A stretch of DNA of 64,000 nucleotides from Xylophilus sp. GOD-11R (GTDB lineage: Bacteria; Pseudomonadota; Gammaproteobacteria; Burkholderiales; Burkholderiaceae_C): contig NZ_CP137854.1 in the NCBI RefSeq assembly GCF_033546935.1, positions 3,596,001 to 3,660,000 of the forward strand, given 5' to 3'. Positions 25,275-33,903 of the stretch are shown here, in pieces. The translations under genes were made by a program, and so were the position numbers. The notes beneath the pieces are model-generated. The model did no database searches and was not told the DNA's origin. It was given only the letters and a program-made list of their open reading frames with translations. Positions within the stretch are counted from its first letter, which is position 1. Every line of letters starts with the position of its first letter.

Positions 25275-26456
25275 TCAGTGCACGAATCCACCCTTGACGA
25301 AGCGCACCGGCTCGGCGTCCATGCGGGCGATGAGCGCGCCCAGGCCGTCGGCTGACGCGGGCCGGTCCGATGGCTTGGCGGTCTCGGTGCGGCAGAGCAG
25401 GTCGTCGTCCGACCAGGCCCCCTTGCCGGGCTCGCCGCGCGCCCGCAGCCAGCCGTCGCGGTCGGCGATGAGCTGCGTGCCGGCAAGCGCCTGTGGCGCG
25501 GCGCCGGCGACCAGCGCCAGGGCCTGCCAGGCGCCGGGGGCGTCGGCCACGCAGTCGACACCTTCGTCGGAAGCGGCCGGCGCGGCTCGCACCAGCACGG
25601 TGGTCAGGCGCGGATCTTCCAACGGTACCGCACCGCCGCCGTCGGCCACGATGCGCAGCCGCTGGTGGCGCTGACGCCAGTCCGACACCGCACGCGCCGG
25701 CCGGCCGGTGCAGCGCACCTCGAAGTCCGGCACCGCCACCGGGCGCTCCCACCGACCGGCGCGGCGCAGGCTCTGGCCGGCCGCCTGGGCGCGCAGGTAG
25801 TCCATCACCGCCCAGGTGTCGGCATCGCTCAGGCGATCGGCGAAGCCGGCCATGGTCTGCCGGCCGTGGCGGTCACGCAGGCCCTCGCGGATGCGCCAGA
25901 AGACATCGCCATCGGCGCGCCGCCACAGCAGCGGCCCGGCAAGGTCGGGCGGCCATACCGGCTGCGCCTCGGCCAACGGCCCCTGTCCTCGCCCATCGGC
26001 GCCGTGGCAGGCCACGCACTGCTGCGCATAGAGGCGCCCGCCCTGCTCCACCGACAGCGCGGAAAAGCCGGTCGGCGAGCGATGAAAACTCGTCGGATAG
26101 GCCGACACCAGCACCACGCTGGCCTGCGGCCAGGGCGCGAACAGCAGCGCCGCCGCCGCGACGAGCGCGGTGCCACCGGCCGAGCGCCGGTGCCGCCGCC
26201 ACAGCAGGAGCGAAGCGGCCAGCAACAGCACGGCCGCCAGCGCCAGCAGCCCCAGCGATACCGCGAGCTGCCTCGCCTGGCCGAGGTCGATCAGCAGGTT
26301 CTCGCCCGACACCCGATGCGCCCAGGGCCAGGCCGGCTGGCCATGGCTGTCGCCCACCAGACCGGTTTTGTGCAGCAGCGACAGCAGCCCGAGCTGGCAC
26401 GCCTGCAGCAAGGCCAGCAGCGTGTTGAGCCATTCGGACGCGGGAAGATTGCCCAT
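25275..26456 (-). CDS. Membrane-anchored monohaem cytochrome c of unknown role
   Basis: 393 residues. Hydrophobic segments at about 63-86 and 96-118 precede a c-type haem site Cys147-Val-Ala-Cys150-His151, with a likely Met ligand in GRQTMAGF. The C-terminal 170 residues match no family I recognise. There is no cleavable signal, so the haem domain should hang from the membrane into the periplasm. It is placed between a Bug receptor and a sulfonate-type ABC transporter; no partner dehydrogenase is adjacent. It might accept electrons from a sulfur-oxidising enzyme, but nothing in the sequence proves it. Confidence 0.8.
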   Translation of the reverse strand: MGNLPASEWLNTLLALLQACQLGLLSLLHKTGLVGDSHGQPAWPWAHRVSGENLLIDLGQARQLAVSLGLLALAAVLLLAASLLLWRRHRRSAGGTALVAAAALLFAPWPQASVVLVSAYPTSFHRSPTGFSALSVEQGGRLYAQQCVACHGADGRGQGPLAEAQPVWPPDLAGPLLWRRADGDVFWRIREGLRDRHGRQTMAGFADRLSDADTWAVMDYLRAQAAGQSLRRAGRWERPVAVPDFEVRCTGRPARAVSDWRQRHQRLRIVADGGGAVPLEDPRLTTVLVRAAPAASDEGVDCVADAPGAWQALALVAGAAPQALAGTQLIADRDGWLRARGEPGKGAWSDDDLLCRTETAKPSDRPASADGLGALIARMDAEPVRFVKGGFVH

Positions 26457-26496
26457 TCAATCGCGCGCCGCCGTGCCCGCGCCGCGGACCGCCGGG

Positions 26497-27309
26497 CTAC
26501 CAGCTCGCATCGAGACCCAGATGGCGCAGGGCCTCGTGGCGCAGTGCGGTCAATGCCGGGTCGCCGCGATGACGCGGATACGGCAGGTCGACCTTCAGCT
26601 CGGCCTGGATGCGCGCCGGCCGGTCGCTGAACACGACCACCCGCTGCGCCAGGAACAGCGCCTCTTCCACGTCGTGCGTCACCAGCAGCGCCGAGAAACC
26701 CTCACGCCGCCACAACGCCACCAGCTCGCTCTGCATCTGCAGGCGGGTCAGCGAATCGAGCTTGCCCAAGGGTTCGTCGAGCACCAGCAGCTGGGGGTCG
26801 TTCACCAGCGCACGCGCCAGCGCCACGCGCTGGGCCATGCCGCCGGAGAGCTGGTGCGGAAAAGCCTTGGCGAACTCGGTCAGGCCGACGAGCTTCAGGG
26901 CGTCGTCCACCCGCTGCTTCCGGGCGCCCTTGAGCAATCCGCGCGCCTGCGGCCCCAGGGCCACGTTGTCCCAGACGGTGCGCCAGGGGTAGAGCGTGGG
27001 ATCCTGGAACACCACGATGCGCGACGGGTCGGGGCGGGTGATGGCCTCACCGTCCTGGGCGATGTGGCCGGCGGTGGCCGGCTCCAGTCCTGCCACCAGG
27101 CGCAGCAATGTCGACTTGCCGCAGCCGCTGGGGCCGAGCAGCGCGACGAATTCGCCGGGCTGCACCTGCAGGTCGACGCCGTCGAGCACCTGCAGCACGC
27201 CGGTCGGCACCTTGAACCAGTGGCTGACGTTCTGGATGTCGATGTGCGCGCCGCGCGCGGCGGTGTTCGTTCGGGCGGTATCGGGGGAGGCGGTAGCGCT
27301 GATCACCAT
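26497..27309 (-). CDS. ssuB: ABC ATPase, nitrate/sulfonate/taurine type (SsuB-like)
   Basis: ATP-binding subunit, 270 residues. Walker A is GPSGCGKST, the signature LSGGMAQRVALARAL, and Walker B LLVLDEPLGKLD, the last being characteristic of the NitT/TauT family; the switch His is in LVTHDVEEAL. It overlaps the permease gene by 7 bp. With the permease and the receptor at 29331 it makes an SsuABC-like importer, though the ligand could be another sulfonate or amide. Confidence 0.9.
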   Translation of the reverse strand: MVISATASPDTARTNTAARGAHIDIQNVSHWFKVPTGVLQVLDGVDLQVQPGEFVALLGPSGCGKSTLLRLVAGLEPATAGHIAQDGEAITRPDPSRIVVFQDPTLYPWRTVWDNVALGPQARGLLKGARKQRVDDALKLVGLTEFAKAFPHQLSGGMAQRVALARALVNDPQLLVLDEPLGKLDSLTRLQMQSELVALWRREGFSALLVTHDVEEALFLAQRVVVFSDRPARIQAELKVDLPYPRHRGDPALTALRHEALRHLGLDASW

Positions 27310-28364
27310 TTCACGGTTCCTTTCTGCCAGGACAAGACCCGGTCGCGCACGGTGAACAGCAGCGTGATGAGGCCCGAGCAGAGCACGGCCATCACCAGCA
27401 GTGCCGCATACATGTTGGCGTAGGCCGCCCAGCCTTGCGCCCACTGCAGGTACCAGCCGAGCCCGGCCTTCACGCCCATCATCTCGGCGGTGACCAGCGT
27501 GGAGAACGACGCGCCCAGGCCCATGAACAGACCCACGAAGACCTGCGGCAGCGCCGCCGGAATGGCGACCCGCAGCACCAGGAACCATTCCGACGCACCC
27601 ACGGTGCGGGCCACGTCGTAATAGGCCTTGTTGACCGAGGCCACGCCCGACCAGGTGAGCACCGCCAGCGGGAAGAAGGTGGCCAGTGCAATGAGGAACA
27701 CCGCGGCCGCGTAGCTCGACGGAGCGAAGAAGAACGCCAGCGGCAGCAGGGCCGATGCCGGCACCGGCCCGAGGAAGCGCAGCACCGGGTGGACCCAGTA
27801 GCCGGCGATGCGCGACCAGCCGATCCAGACGCCGGTGATGAAGCCCGTGGCTGCGCCGAGGGCGAAGCCGGTGGCCAGCAGGCGGGCGGAGTGGGCGGTC
27901 GACAGGCCCAGTCGGCTCCAGTCTTCGGTGAAGACTTCGATCAGGCTTTGGGGCGGAGCGAAGAACGGTGGCGGCAGTAGGCCCAGCTTGGCGGTGGCTG
28001 TCTCCCACGCTGCCAGCAGTAGCGGTGCGGCTATGAGCCATTGGCCTGCCGGTCTGAGGCGGGCGCGTATGGGGCCTGCTCTTGTTCCCGACAGCGCGAT
28101 GGTGAGGATCAGCATGGCGGCTGTTGCGGCTGCTATTGCGAATTCCGTGGTGAATGCCCAGTCGCTGAAGCCTACCTGCTGGTTGGGCCAGAAGTAGGTC
28201 AGGGCTGCCAGAGCCAGCCAGGCGGCCGAGGCTACGAGGCCTGTTGGCCATGGGCCTTCCAAGGTTGGTTCTGTCAGGGTTTGGGGGGCTGGTGCGGGCC
28301 TTGGTGGTCGGGTCGCGGGTGGGGGCTGGCGGTGGGCCAGGGTTTGGTTGAATGGTGTGCTCAT
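27303..28364 (-). CDS. ssuC: ABC permease, nitrate/sulfonate/taurine type (SsuC-like)
   Basis: Inner-membrane subunit of 353 residues, longer than the usual 260-280 because of an extra N-terminal stretch with Pro-rich tail (PPPATRPPRPAPAP) and two additional hydrophobic segments before the ABC domain. The EAA loop VGASEWFLVLRVAIPAALPQ lies near residue 250. Element E3 and a hexanucleotide repeat separate it from its receptor gene upstream, so it may have acquired its own promoter. Confidence 0.88.
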   Translation of the reverse strand: MSTPFNQTLAHRQPPPATRPPRPAPAPQTLTEPTLEGPWPTGLVASAAWLALAALTYFWPNQQVGFSDWAFTTEFAIAAATAAMLILTIALSGTRAGPIRARLRPAGQWLIAAPLLLAAWETATAKLGLLPPPFFAPPQSLIEVFTEDWSRLGLSTAHSARLLATGFALGAATGFITGVWIGWSRIAGYWVHPVLRFLGPVPASALLPLAFFFAPSSYAAAVFLIALATFFPLAVLTWSGVASVNKAYYDVARTVGASEWFLVLRVAIPAALPQVFVGLFMGLGASFSTLVTAEMMGVKAGLGWYLQWAQGWAAYANMYAALLVMAVLCSGLITLLFTVRDRVLSWQKGTVKW

Positions 28365-28420
28365 GAGGGCTACCTGATGGGATCAGATCGAGTGGGAAAG
28401 GGCTTTGCCTGGCTTGCTGG

Positions 28421-28451
28421 CTTGCTCTTGCTCTTGCTCTTGCTCTTGCTC
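28421..28451. repeat. Hexanucleotide short tandem repeat (TTGCTC)n
   Basis: About five copies of TTGCTC lie 57-87 bp upstream of the permease start. They sit inside a decayed outer unit of element E3, where the normal CTTGCTCTTG has expanded. Such repeats can change length by slippage and alter promoter spacing. Confidence 0.75.
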
Positions 28452-28553
28452 ATTGCTGAGCTGGCTTTTTTCTTCCATTGAATTGGGGAGGAAGCTGGGG
28501 GCCTGCTTGTTGCATGGCCGGCTGCCTTTTCTTCTTTTCTTCTACTGTTCGTA

Positions 28554-29212
28554 GGGTGGAGCTGGGGGCTTGCGCGCCCCCAGACCCGCGGTAACTTTCT
28601 TTTGTTGGGACAAAAGAAAGTCACCAAAGAAAAACCCTTGAAGACGAGCTCGAGGCTCGGTCGGGCCATTGCTTCGCTCGGCCTGGGGAATGTGCCTTCG
28701 AACGCTCTAGCGGCAACAGTTTGGACAAGGGTCGATCCAGTGCCTCTGCCCCTGCTTCGCAGGGTCGGGGCTGAGAGGGTAAGGACAGGCGACCGCACTG
28801 AGCACGGTGAGGCGGCCGCGCTGATTCGATCGCCATGTTCGCTGCGCACCGTGGTCCGGGTCACGCCGTGATGGACCGCCCGTTCGTGCGCTCCTGCGGG
28901 TCGATGTTCGAGTGCCACGCTCAGCATTCCGCCAGGGCACATCGCATGGCCCCTGCGCGCTCCGCCAGTGCGGTCGCCTGTTCTTATCCTCTCAGCCCCG
29001 ACCCTGCGAAGCAGGGGCCCAGGCACTGGATCGACCCTTGTCCAAACTGTTGCCGCTAGAGCGTTCGAAGGCACATTCCCCAGGCCGAGCGAAGCAATGG
29101 CCCGACCGAGCCTCGAGCTCGTCTTCAAGGCAACTTTCTTTGGTGACTTTCTTTTTTGCCAGAAGAGAAAGTTACCGCGGGTCTGGGGGCGCGCAAGCCC
29201 CCAGCTCCACCC
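28554..29212. repeat. Large inverted-repeat element E3
   Basis: Arms 28554-28800 and 28966-29212, both 247 bp, around a 165-bp spacer (28801-28965) that is the reverse complement of the E2 spacer with scattered differences. As in E2, the left arm carries the GTTGGGAC loop variant and the right arm the other, although the spacer is flipped. Outer units flank both sides (28421-28553; 29213-29310). The element splits the receptor gene from the permease/ATPase genes of the sulfonate-type transporter. No protein gene is recognisable in 28365-29330. Confidence 0.93.
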
Positions 29213-29330
29213 TACGACCCGTAGAAGAAAAGAAAAAAGACCAGCCCGCTCTGCAAGAGCAACGCCCCAGCTCCACCCTCGGCAGAGAGAAGAAAAGAAG
29301 AACGCAGCACGTCCCAAAACCACCCCGCCG

Positions 29331-30353
29331 TCAGGCCAGAACATCAGCCGTGACGTGCCTGGCAAACCGAGCAGGATTGGTACTCGGCTTCAGCACCCCG
29401 ACAGACTGAAAGTCCCGCGCATAAAACTCCACCTCGGCCAGCAAGTCACTACCGGTAGGGTGATGCCGATGCGTCAACGTCCCCAACAGCGCCCGCAAAT
29501 CCTCCACAGAAACCTTGGGCGAATACTTGGCAAAAAGCTTGGCCGATTCATTGGGGTTGTCGGCCACGTAGTCAGAGGCCTGCAGGATCGACCGCACCAA
29601 CGCCGCGGTACTCGGCTTGTCATTGCGTACAAGCTCACCGCGCGCACCAACGATGCAGCAAACCTTGTCCTGGTACTCACCAGACAAATTGCTCGCGATC
29701 TGCTGATACCGCGCAGGCTTGCGCTTCTCGATGAGATAGATATTGGGATCCCCATCCGCGATCGCCTGGATCTCCCCCTTGTCGACCGCGATGTCCAGCA
29801 GATCCGCCGGGTACTGGCGCCAGGTCACCTCCCGCTCCGCATCGATCCCGTTCTTCTTGAGCAGGATCGAGAAAAAATTCTTCCCCGGACTGGCGATGTC
29901 CGACACCCCGATCACCTTCCCCTTGAGCGACTGCAGCGAGGTCACCCCCGCTGCCTTCACCCCCACCAGCCGCACGCAGCCACCGTGCGAGGCCCCGACG
30001 ATCTTCACGTCGAAGCCCGACTCCAGCGGCTTCAACCAGCGATGCACCATGCCCACCGCCGCATCCGCCTTGCCGGTGGCCAGCGACTCCAGCAGCTGGT
30101 CGGTGGAGCCGGTGTAGTTGATCAACTCCACGCTCAGCCCGTTCTTCTCGAAATAGCCCAGCTCCTGCGCCACGACCACCGGCGACAGGCAGAAAGCCGT
30201 GGCGTTCCAGGCGAACGTGAGCTTGCGCGGTTGCGAAAAGGCGCGCGTGGCCGCCAGGCCGGTGCCGGCCGCCAGAGCGACGGCACCGCCCGCGCGCAGC
30301 AAGCGGCGCCGCGTGGGGTCGGAAGTGGAAACGACGGGTGCGATGTCGGACAT
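29331..30353 (-). CDS. ABC receptor, nitrate/sulfonate/taurine type (SsuA-like)
   Basis: Periplasmic receptor of 340 residues with a twin-arginine-like signal (RRRLLRAGGAVALAAGTG) cleaved near ATRAFS-QP. The mature part shows the NMT1/SsuA pattern: AQELGYFEKNGLSVELINY, STDQLLESLATGKADAAVGM, and DIASPGKNFF. It should deliver a sulfonate or related anion to the permease at 27303, although E3 now lies between them. It overlaps no neighbour; a class II aldolase gene lies 74 bp upstream. Confidence 0.9.
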   Translation of the reverse strand: MSDIAPVVSTSDPTRRRLLRAGGAVALAAGTGLAATRAFSQPRKLTFAWNATAFCLSPVVVAQELGYFEKNGLSVELINYTGSTDQLLESLATGKADAAVGMVHRWLKPLESGFDVKIVGASHGGCVRLVGVKAAGVTSLQSLKGKVIGVSDIASPGKNFFSILLKKNGIDAEREVTWRQYPADLLDIAVDKGEIQAIADGDPNIYLIEKRKPARYQQIASNLSGEYQDKVCCIVGARGELVRNDKPSTAALVRSILQASDYVADNPNESAKLFAKYSPKVSVEDLRALLGTLTHRHHPTGSDLLAEVEFYARDFQSVGVLKPSTNPARFARHVTADVLA

Positions 30354-30427
30354 GAAAGAAGCTCCCTCCCGGTGTGCGGGATGTTGGTTGGTGTTCTGCG
30401 TGATTCAGTGGACGGGCCGCAAAAGCC

Positions 30428-31267
30428 TCACGCCAGAACGTCTGGCTCGGCCTCGACCAGACCCTGGTACAGCGACTCGAAGGCGAATCGCGCACCGCCC
30501 GGCCGGCCGACCTGCGCATGGGTCAGCTCGGCCGTCGCGGGGTCGATCGGCACCGGCGTGCCGGCGGCTTCGGCCAGCAGCTGCACCCGGCAGGCGTTGT
30601 CCATGGCGATGTACCACCAGGCCGCCGCCTCCACCGACGGGCCGGCGGTAAGGATGCCGTGGTTCTTCAAAATCACCGCCTTGCGCTGGCCCAACGCCTT
30701 GGCGATACGGAAGCCCTCGTCGGTCTCCAGCACCACGCCGCTGAAGTCGTCGAACAGGCCGTGGTCCTGGTAGAAGGCGCAGCTGTCCTGGGTCAGCGGG
30801 TCGAGCCGCCGGCCGAGCGCCGACCAGGCCTTGCCGTAGGTCGAATGCGTGTGCGCGGCGGCGACCATGTCGGGCCGCGCTTCGTGCAGCGCGGCGTGGA
30901 TCGCGAAGGCGGCGCGGTTCAGCGGGCGGTCGCCCACCACGATCTCGCCGCGGCTGTTGACCAGCAGCAGATCGGACACCCGGATGCGCGAGAAATGCAG
31001 GCCGAAGGGGTTCACCCAGAAGTGGTCGTGCAACTCCGGGTCGCGCGCGGTGATGTGGCCGGCCAGGCCCTGGTCGAAGCCGTAGCGCGAGAACAGCCGA
31101 AAGGCGACCGCCAGGCGCTGCTTGCGGTATTGGCGCTCGGCCTCGGGGTCGGTGCGCTCGGCGGGCTCGTCGAACCAGTCGCGGCGCTGCGGCTGGCGGT
31201 GGCGCACCCGCTCGATGCTGGCGGGGTAGGTGACGGTGTCAGAACGCGGTTCGAGTACGGCCGACAT
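30428..31267 (-). CDS. Class II aldolase/adducin-family protein
   Basis: Zn-dependent aldolase/epimerase-fold protein, 279 residues. The metal site is the pair in AAHTHSTYGKAWS (residues about 145-150) plus a later His in LKNHGILTAGPS (about 210). Members cleave sugar phosphates or decarboxylate; the N-terminal 50 residues are charged and unlike classical FucA. It lies 2 bp downstream of an SsuD-like monooxygenase gene, so a sulfo-sugar or a carbonyl product of desulfonation is a possible substrate (inference only). Confidence 0.86.
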   Translation of the reverse strand: MSAVLEPRSDTVTYPASIERVRHRQPQRRDWFDEPAERTDPEAERQYRKQRLAVAFRLFSRYGFDQGLAGHITARDPELHDHFWVNPFGLHFSRIRVSDLLLVNSRGEIVVGDRPLNRAAFAIHAALHEARPDMVAAAHTHSTYGKAWSALGRRLDPLTQDSCAFYQDHGLFDDFSGVVLETDEGFRIAKALGQRKAVILKNHGILTAGPSVEAAAWWYIAMDNACRVQLLAEAAGTPVPIDPATAELTHAQVGRPGGARFAFESLYQGLVEAEPDVLA

Positions 31268-31269
31268 GC

Positions 31270-32382
31270 TCAGGCTGCCTTTCGGTGTGCGACACGTTGC
31301 GCATCGCGCTGCGCCACCAGGGCGCGGGTGATCGGCAGCAGTTCGCGGCCGTAATCGGTGGCGTCTTCCAGCGGGTCGAAACCACGGATCAGGAAGGTGG
31401 TCACGCCCAGGTCGTAGTAGTCGAGAAAGGCCTCGGCCACCTGCTGCGGCGTGCCGACCAGCGCGGTGGTGTTGGAGCGGCCGCCGGTTTCCTGCGCGAT
31501 CGCGGTCCACAGGCGCTTGTCGACGCGGGTGCCTTTTTCGGCGGCAGCGAGCAGGCGGCGCGCGCCCACGCTCTGCTGCGGCCCGCCCTTGGAGAAGCCC
31601 TGCACCACGCGCAGGCGGCGGGTCTCTTCGAGGATGCGTTCGGCGCGCGCCCAGGCGGCGTCTTCGGTGGCGGCCAGGATGGGACGGAAAGACACCGAGA
31701 AGCGCACTTCGCGGCCGTGGGCGGCGGCCTCGGCGCGCACGCGTGAGGTGAGCTCGCGCACCTGGTCGAGCGACTCGCCCCATAGCGCGTACACATCGGC
31801 ATGGCGGCCTGCCACCGGCAGGGCGGCGTCGGAGGCACCGCCGAAGTAGACCGGCACGTGCGGCCGGCCGGCGGCGTCGCGCTGGCGGGGTTTCACCTCG
31901 GAGAAACCGGCGTCGAAACGGTAGTGATCGCCGTGGTGGTCGAAAGGCGCGTCGGAGGTCCAGAGCCGGCGCAGGATGCCCAGGTATTCGTCGGTGCGGG
32001 CATAGCGCTGGTCGTGGTCGAGGTAGTCGCCGTCGCGGCGCTGCTCGGAGTCCGATCCGCCGGAGATGTAGTGCACCGCGAGCCGGCCGCCGCTGTACTG
32101 GTCGAGCGTGGCGAACTGCCGGGCGGCGAGCGTGGGCGCCACGAAGCCGGGGCGGTGGGCCAGCATGAAGCCGATGCGTTCGGTGGCGGCTGCGGCATGC
32201 GACACGGTCAGCGCGGCGTCCGGACCGGTGGAATGGTGCGGCACCAGGATGCGATCGAAGCCGGCCTGCTCGTGGGCCTGGGCGAAACGCCGTACGTAGT
32301 CCGGGTCGACGACCGGGCCTTGCGGCAGATGGATCTCCGAGGTCTTCTGGCTCTGAATCATGCCGATGAATTCGATGGACAT
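31270..32382 (-). CDS. ssuD: FMNH2-dependent alkanesulfonate monooxygenase (SsuD family)
   Basis: LLM-class monooxygenase of 370 residues that releases sulfite from a sulfonate using reduced FMN. SsuD-like signatures include HRPGFVAPTLAARQFATLDQ, GGRLAVHYISGGSDSEQ, VYFGGASDAALPVAGRHADV and the C-terminal ALVGTPQQVAEAFLDYYDLG. The likely flavin supplier is the reductase at 21564. It is divergent from the SfnB-like gene and leads the operon with the aldolase and sulfonate transporter genes. Related enzymes act on methanesulfonate (MsuD) or dimethylsulfone (SfnG), so the exact substrate is uncertain. Confidence 0.85.
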   Translation of the reverse strand: MSIEFIGMIQSQKTSEIHLPQGPVVDPDYVRRFAQAHEQAGFDRILVPHHSTGPDAALTVSHAAAATERIGFMLAHRPGFVAPTLAARQFATLDQYSGGRLAVHYISGGSDSEQRRDGDYLDHDQRYARTDEYLGILRRLWTSDAPFDHHGDHYRFDAGFSEVKPRQRDAAGRPHVPVYFGGASDAALPVAGRHADVYALWGESLDQVRELTSRVRAEAAAHGREVRFSVSFRPILAATEDAAWARAERILEETRRLRVVQGFSKGGPQQSVGARRLLAAAEKGTRVDKRLWTAIAQETGGRSNTTALVGTPQQVAEAFLDYYDLGVTTFLIRGFDPLEDATDYGRELLPITRALVAQRDAQRVAHRKAA

Positions 32383-32413
32383 GCGTCGCTCCTGTTCGAT
32401 GCGTTGGGCGGGC

Positions 32414-32431
32414 GGTCGAGGCGACTCGACC
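32414..32431. promoter_or_regulatory. Perfect inverted repeat in the sulfur divergent region
   Basis: GGTCGAG-GCGA-CTCGACC lies 32-49 bp upstream of the SsuD-like start inside the 193-bp gap shared with the SfnB-like gene. It could be an operator or a leader hairpin; no regulator gene is adjacent. Confidence 0.4.
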
Positions 32432-32575
32432 CGGTTCGGCTGGCGAAGTTACGCCTGCCCTCTGCGCCGTCCAAATGAAATAAATGCGCATCGATATCCG
32501 GGATCGGCACTTGGTGCGCCACCCGGCCCTGGCTACGCTGGCGCCACGCCACTCGTCCCTTTCGGGATTGCACCC

Positions 32576-33871
32576 ATGACCGCCACGACCACTTTTCTCG
32601 AGCGCCCGTCGCTCGCCGCGCCCGTGCTGCTGCCGCTGCTGGCCCGGCTGCGGCCGCAGCTCGCCGCCCGGGCCGCCGAACACGACCGCGAGGGCAGCTT
32701 TCCGCACGAGAACTTCGAACTGCTGCAGGCGCACGGGCTCGTCGGCATCACCGCGCCGGCGGCCTTCGGCGGCAGTGGCGCGAGCCTGGCTACGGCGCGC
32801 CAGGTGATCCGGGCGGTGGCCCATGCCGACCCCGCCACCGCCCTGGTGCTGACGATGACCTACCTGCAGATCCGCCAGCTCAACCGGCCCGGCGGCCGAT
32901 GGCCGATCCACTTGCGCGAGAAGGTCAGCCGCGACACGGTGGACCGGGGCGCGCTGGTCAACACCTTGCGGGTCGAGCCCGAACTCGGCAGCCCCACGCG
33001 AGGCGGCCTGCCCGGCACCGTCGCCCGCCGTCAGGCCGACGGCAGCTGGCGGCTGGACGGCCACAAAATGTATTCCACCGGCGCGCCCGGCCTGACCTGG
33101 CTCACCGTTTGGGCGCGCACCGAGGAAGGCGACGGCGCCCCGCCGCGGGTCGGCAACTTCCTGGTGCCGCGCCAGGCACCCGGCGTACGCATGATCGAGA
33201 CCTGGGACCACCTCGGCCTGCGCGCCTCGGGCAGCCACGAGGTGGTGTTCGAGCAGGTGGCGCTGCCGGCCGACCACGCGGTGGACGTACGGCCGCAGGC
33301 GGCCTGGGCGCCTGACGCCCTCACCCCCGCCGACCGCGACGCGTTCGCCGATCAGCAGGCCTGGATGACGGTGCTGCTCGGCACGCTCTACGACGCGGTC
33401 GCGCAGGCCGCGCGCGACTGGACGCTGGACTTCGTGCGCCAGCGCGCGCCCGGCAGCCTGGGCGCGCCGCTGTCCACCCTGCCGAGGGTGCAGGAGACGC
33501 TCGGCGAGATCGCGGCCCTGCTCAACACCAATCACCTGGTGCTCAACCAGCTCACCGACACGACCGACGACGGCGCGCCGCCCGCCGCCACCGACAGCGG
33601 CCTCGCCAAGTACACGGTGACGCACAACGCCGTGGCCGTGGTGGAGCGCGCGCTCAAGCTGACCGGCAATCACGGGCTGTCGCGCCACAACCCGCTGGAG
33701 CGCCATCTGCGCAACGTGCTCTGCGGCCCGGTGCACGCGCCGCAGGACGACGCCCTGCTCGTGGCCGCCGGCCGGGCGCTGCTGGCCCAGGCCGCGCCTT
33801 TGCCTGCCGCGCCGCTGGCGCCGGTCCAGGCGGAAAGCCCACCTACCGCCGCGCACGAGCCGGCGATCTGA
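32576..33871 (+). CDS. sfnB: Acyl-CoA dehydrogenase-like flavoprotein, SfnB family
   Basis: 431 residues with the acyl-CoA dehydrogenase architecture: N-terminal helical domain, middle beta domain (GHKMYSTGAPGLTWLTVWAR near 160-180) and C-terminal helical domain (KYTVTHNAVAVVERALKLTGNHG near 345). SfnB-type proteins accompany sulfone and sulfonate use and probably oxidise a non-CoA sulfur compound. ATG 32576 is chosen by the family N terminus. A 32-bp gap separates it from the rhodanese gene, indicating co-transcription. Confidence 0.86.
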   Translation: MTATTTFLERPSLAAPVLLPLLARLRPQLAARAAEHDREGSFPHENFELLQAHGLVGITAPAAFGGSGASLATARQVIRAVAHADPATALVLTMTYLQIRQLNRPGGRWPIHLREKVSRDTVDRGALVNTLRVEPELGSPTRGGLPGTVARRQADGSWRLDGHKMYSTGAPGLTWLTVWARTEEGDGAPPRVGNFLVPRQAPGVRMIETWDHLGLRASGSHEVVFEQVALPADHAVDVRPQAAWAPDALTPADRDAFADQQAWMTVLLGTLYDAVAQAARDWTLDFVRQRAPGSLGAPLSTLPRVQETLGEIAALLNTNHLVLNQLTDTTDDGAPPAATDSGLAKYTVTHNAVAVVERALKLTGNHGLSRHNPLERHLRNVLCGPVHAPQDDALLVAAGRALLAQAAPLPAAPLAPVQAESPPTAAHEPAI

Positions 33872-33903
33872 TCAATCTCGACATCCACCACAAAAGACGA
33901 CCC

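Noticed and set aside
22838..25561. Fusion of the Bug receptor region with the flavin monooxygenase in one frame
   Set aside because: The monooxygenase has a proper start at 24160. Upstream codons in that frame are a shadow of the receptor gene, which is in another frame with a signal peptide.
30428..33856. A 1142-codon minus-strand open frame as a single giant protein
   Set aside because: Only its last 279 codons, from ATG 31267, match a family (class II aldolase). The rest lies out of frame over the SsuD-like gene and antisense to the SfnB-like gene.
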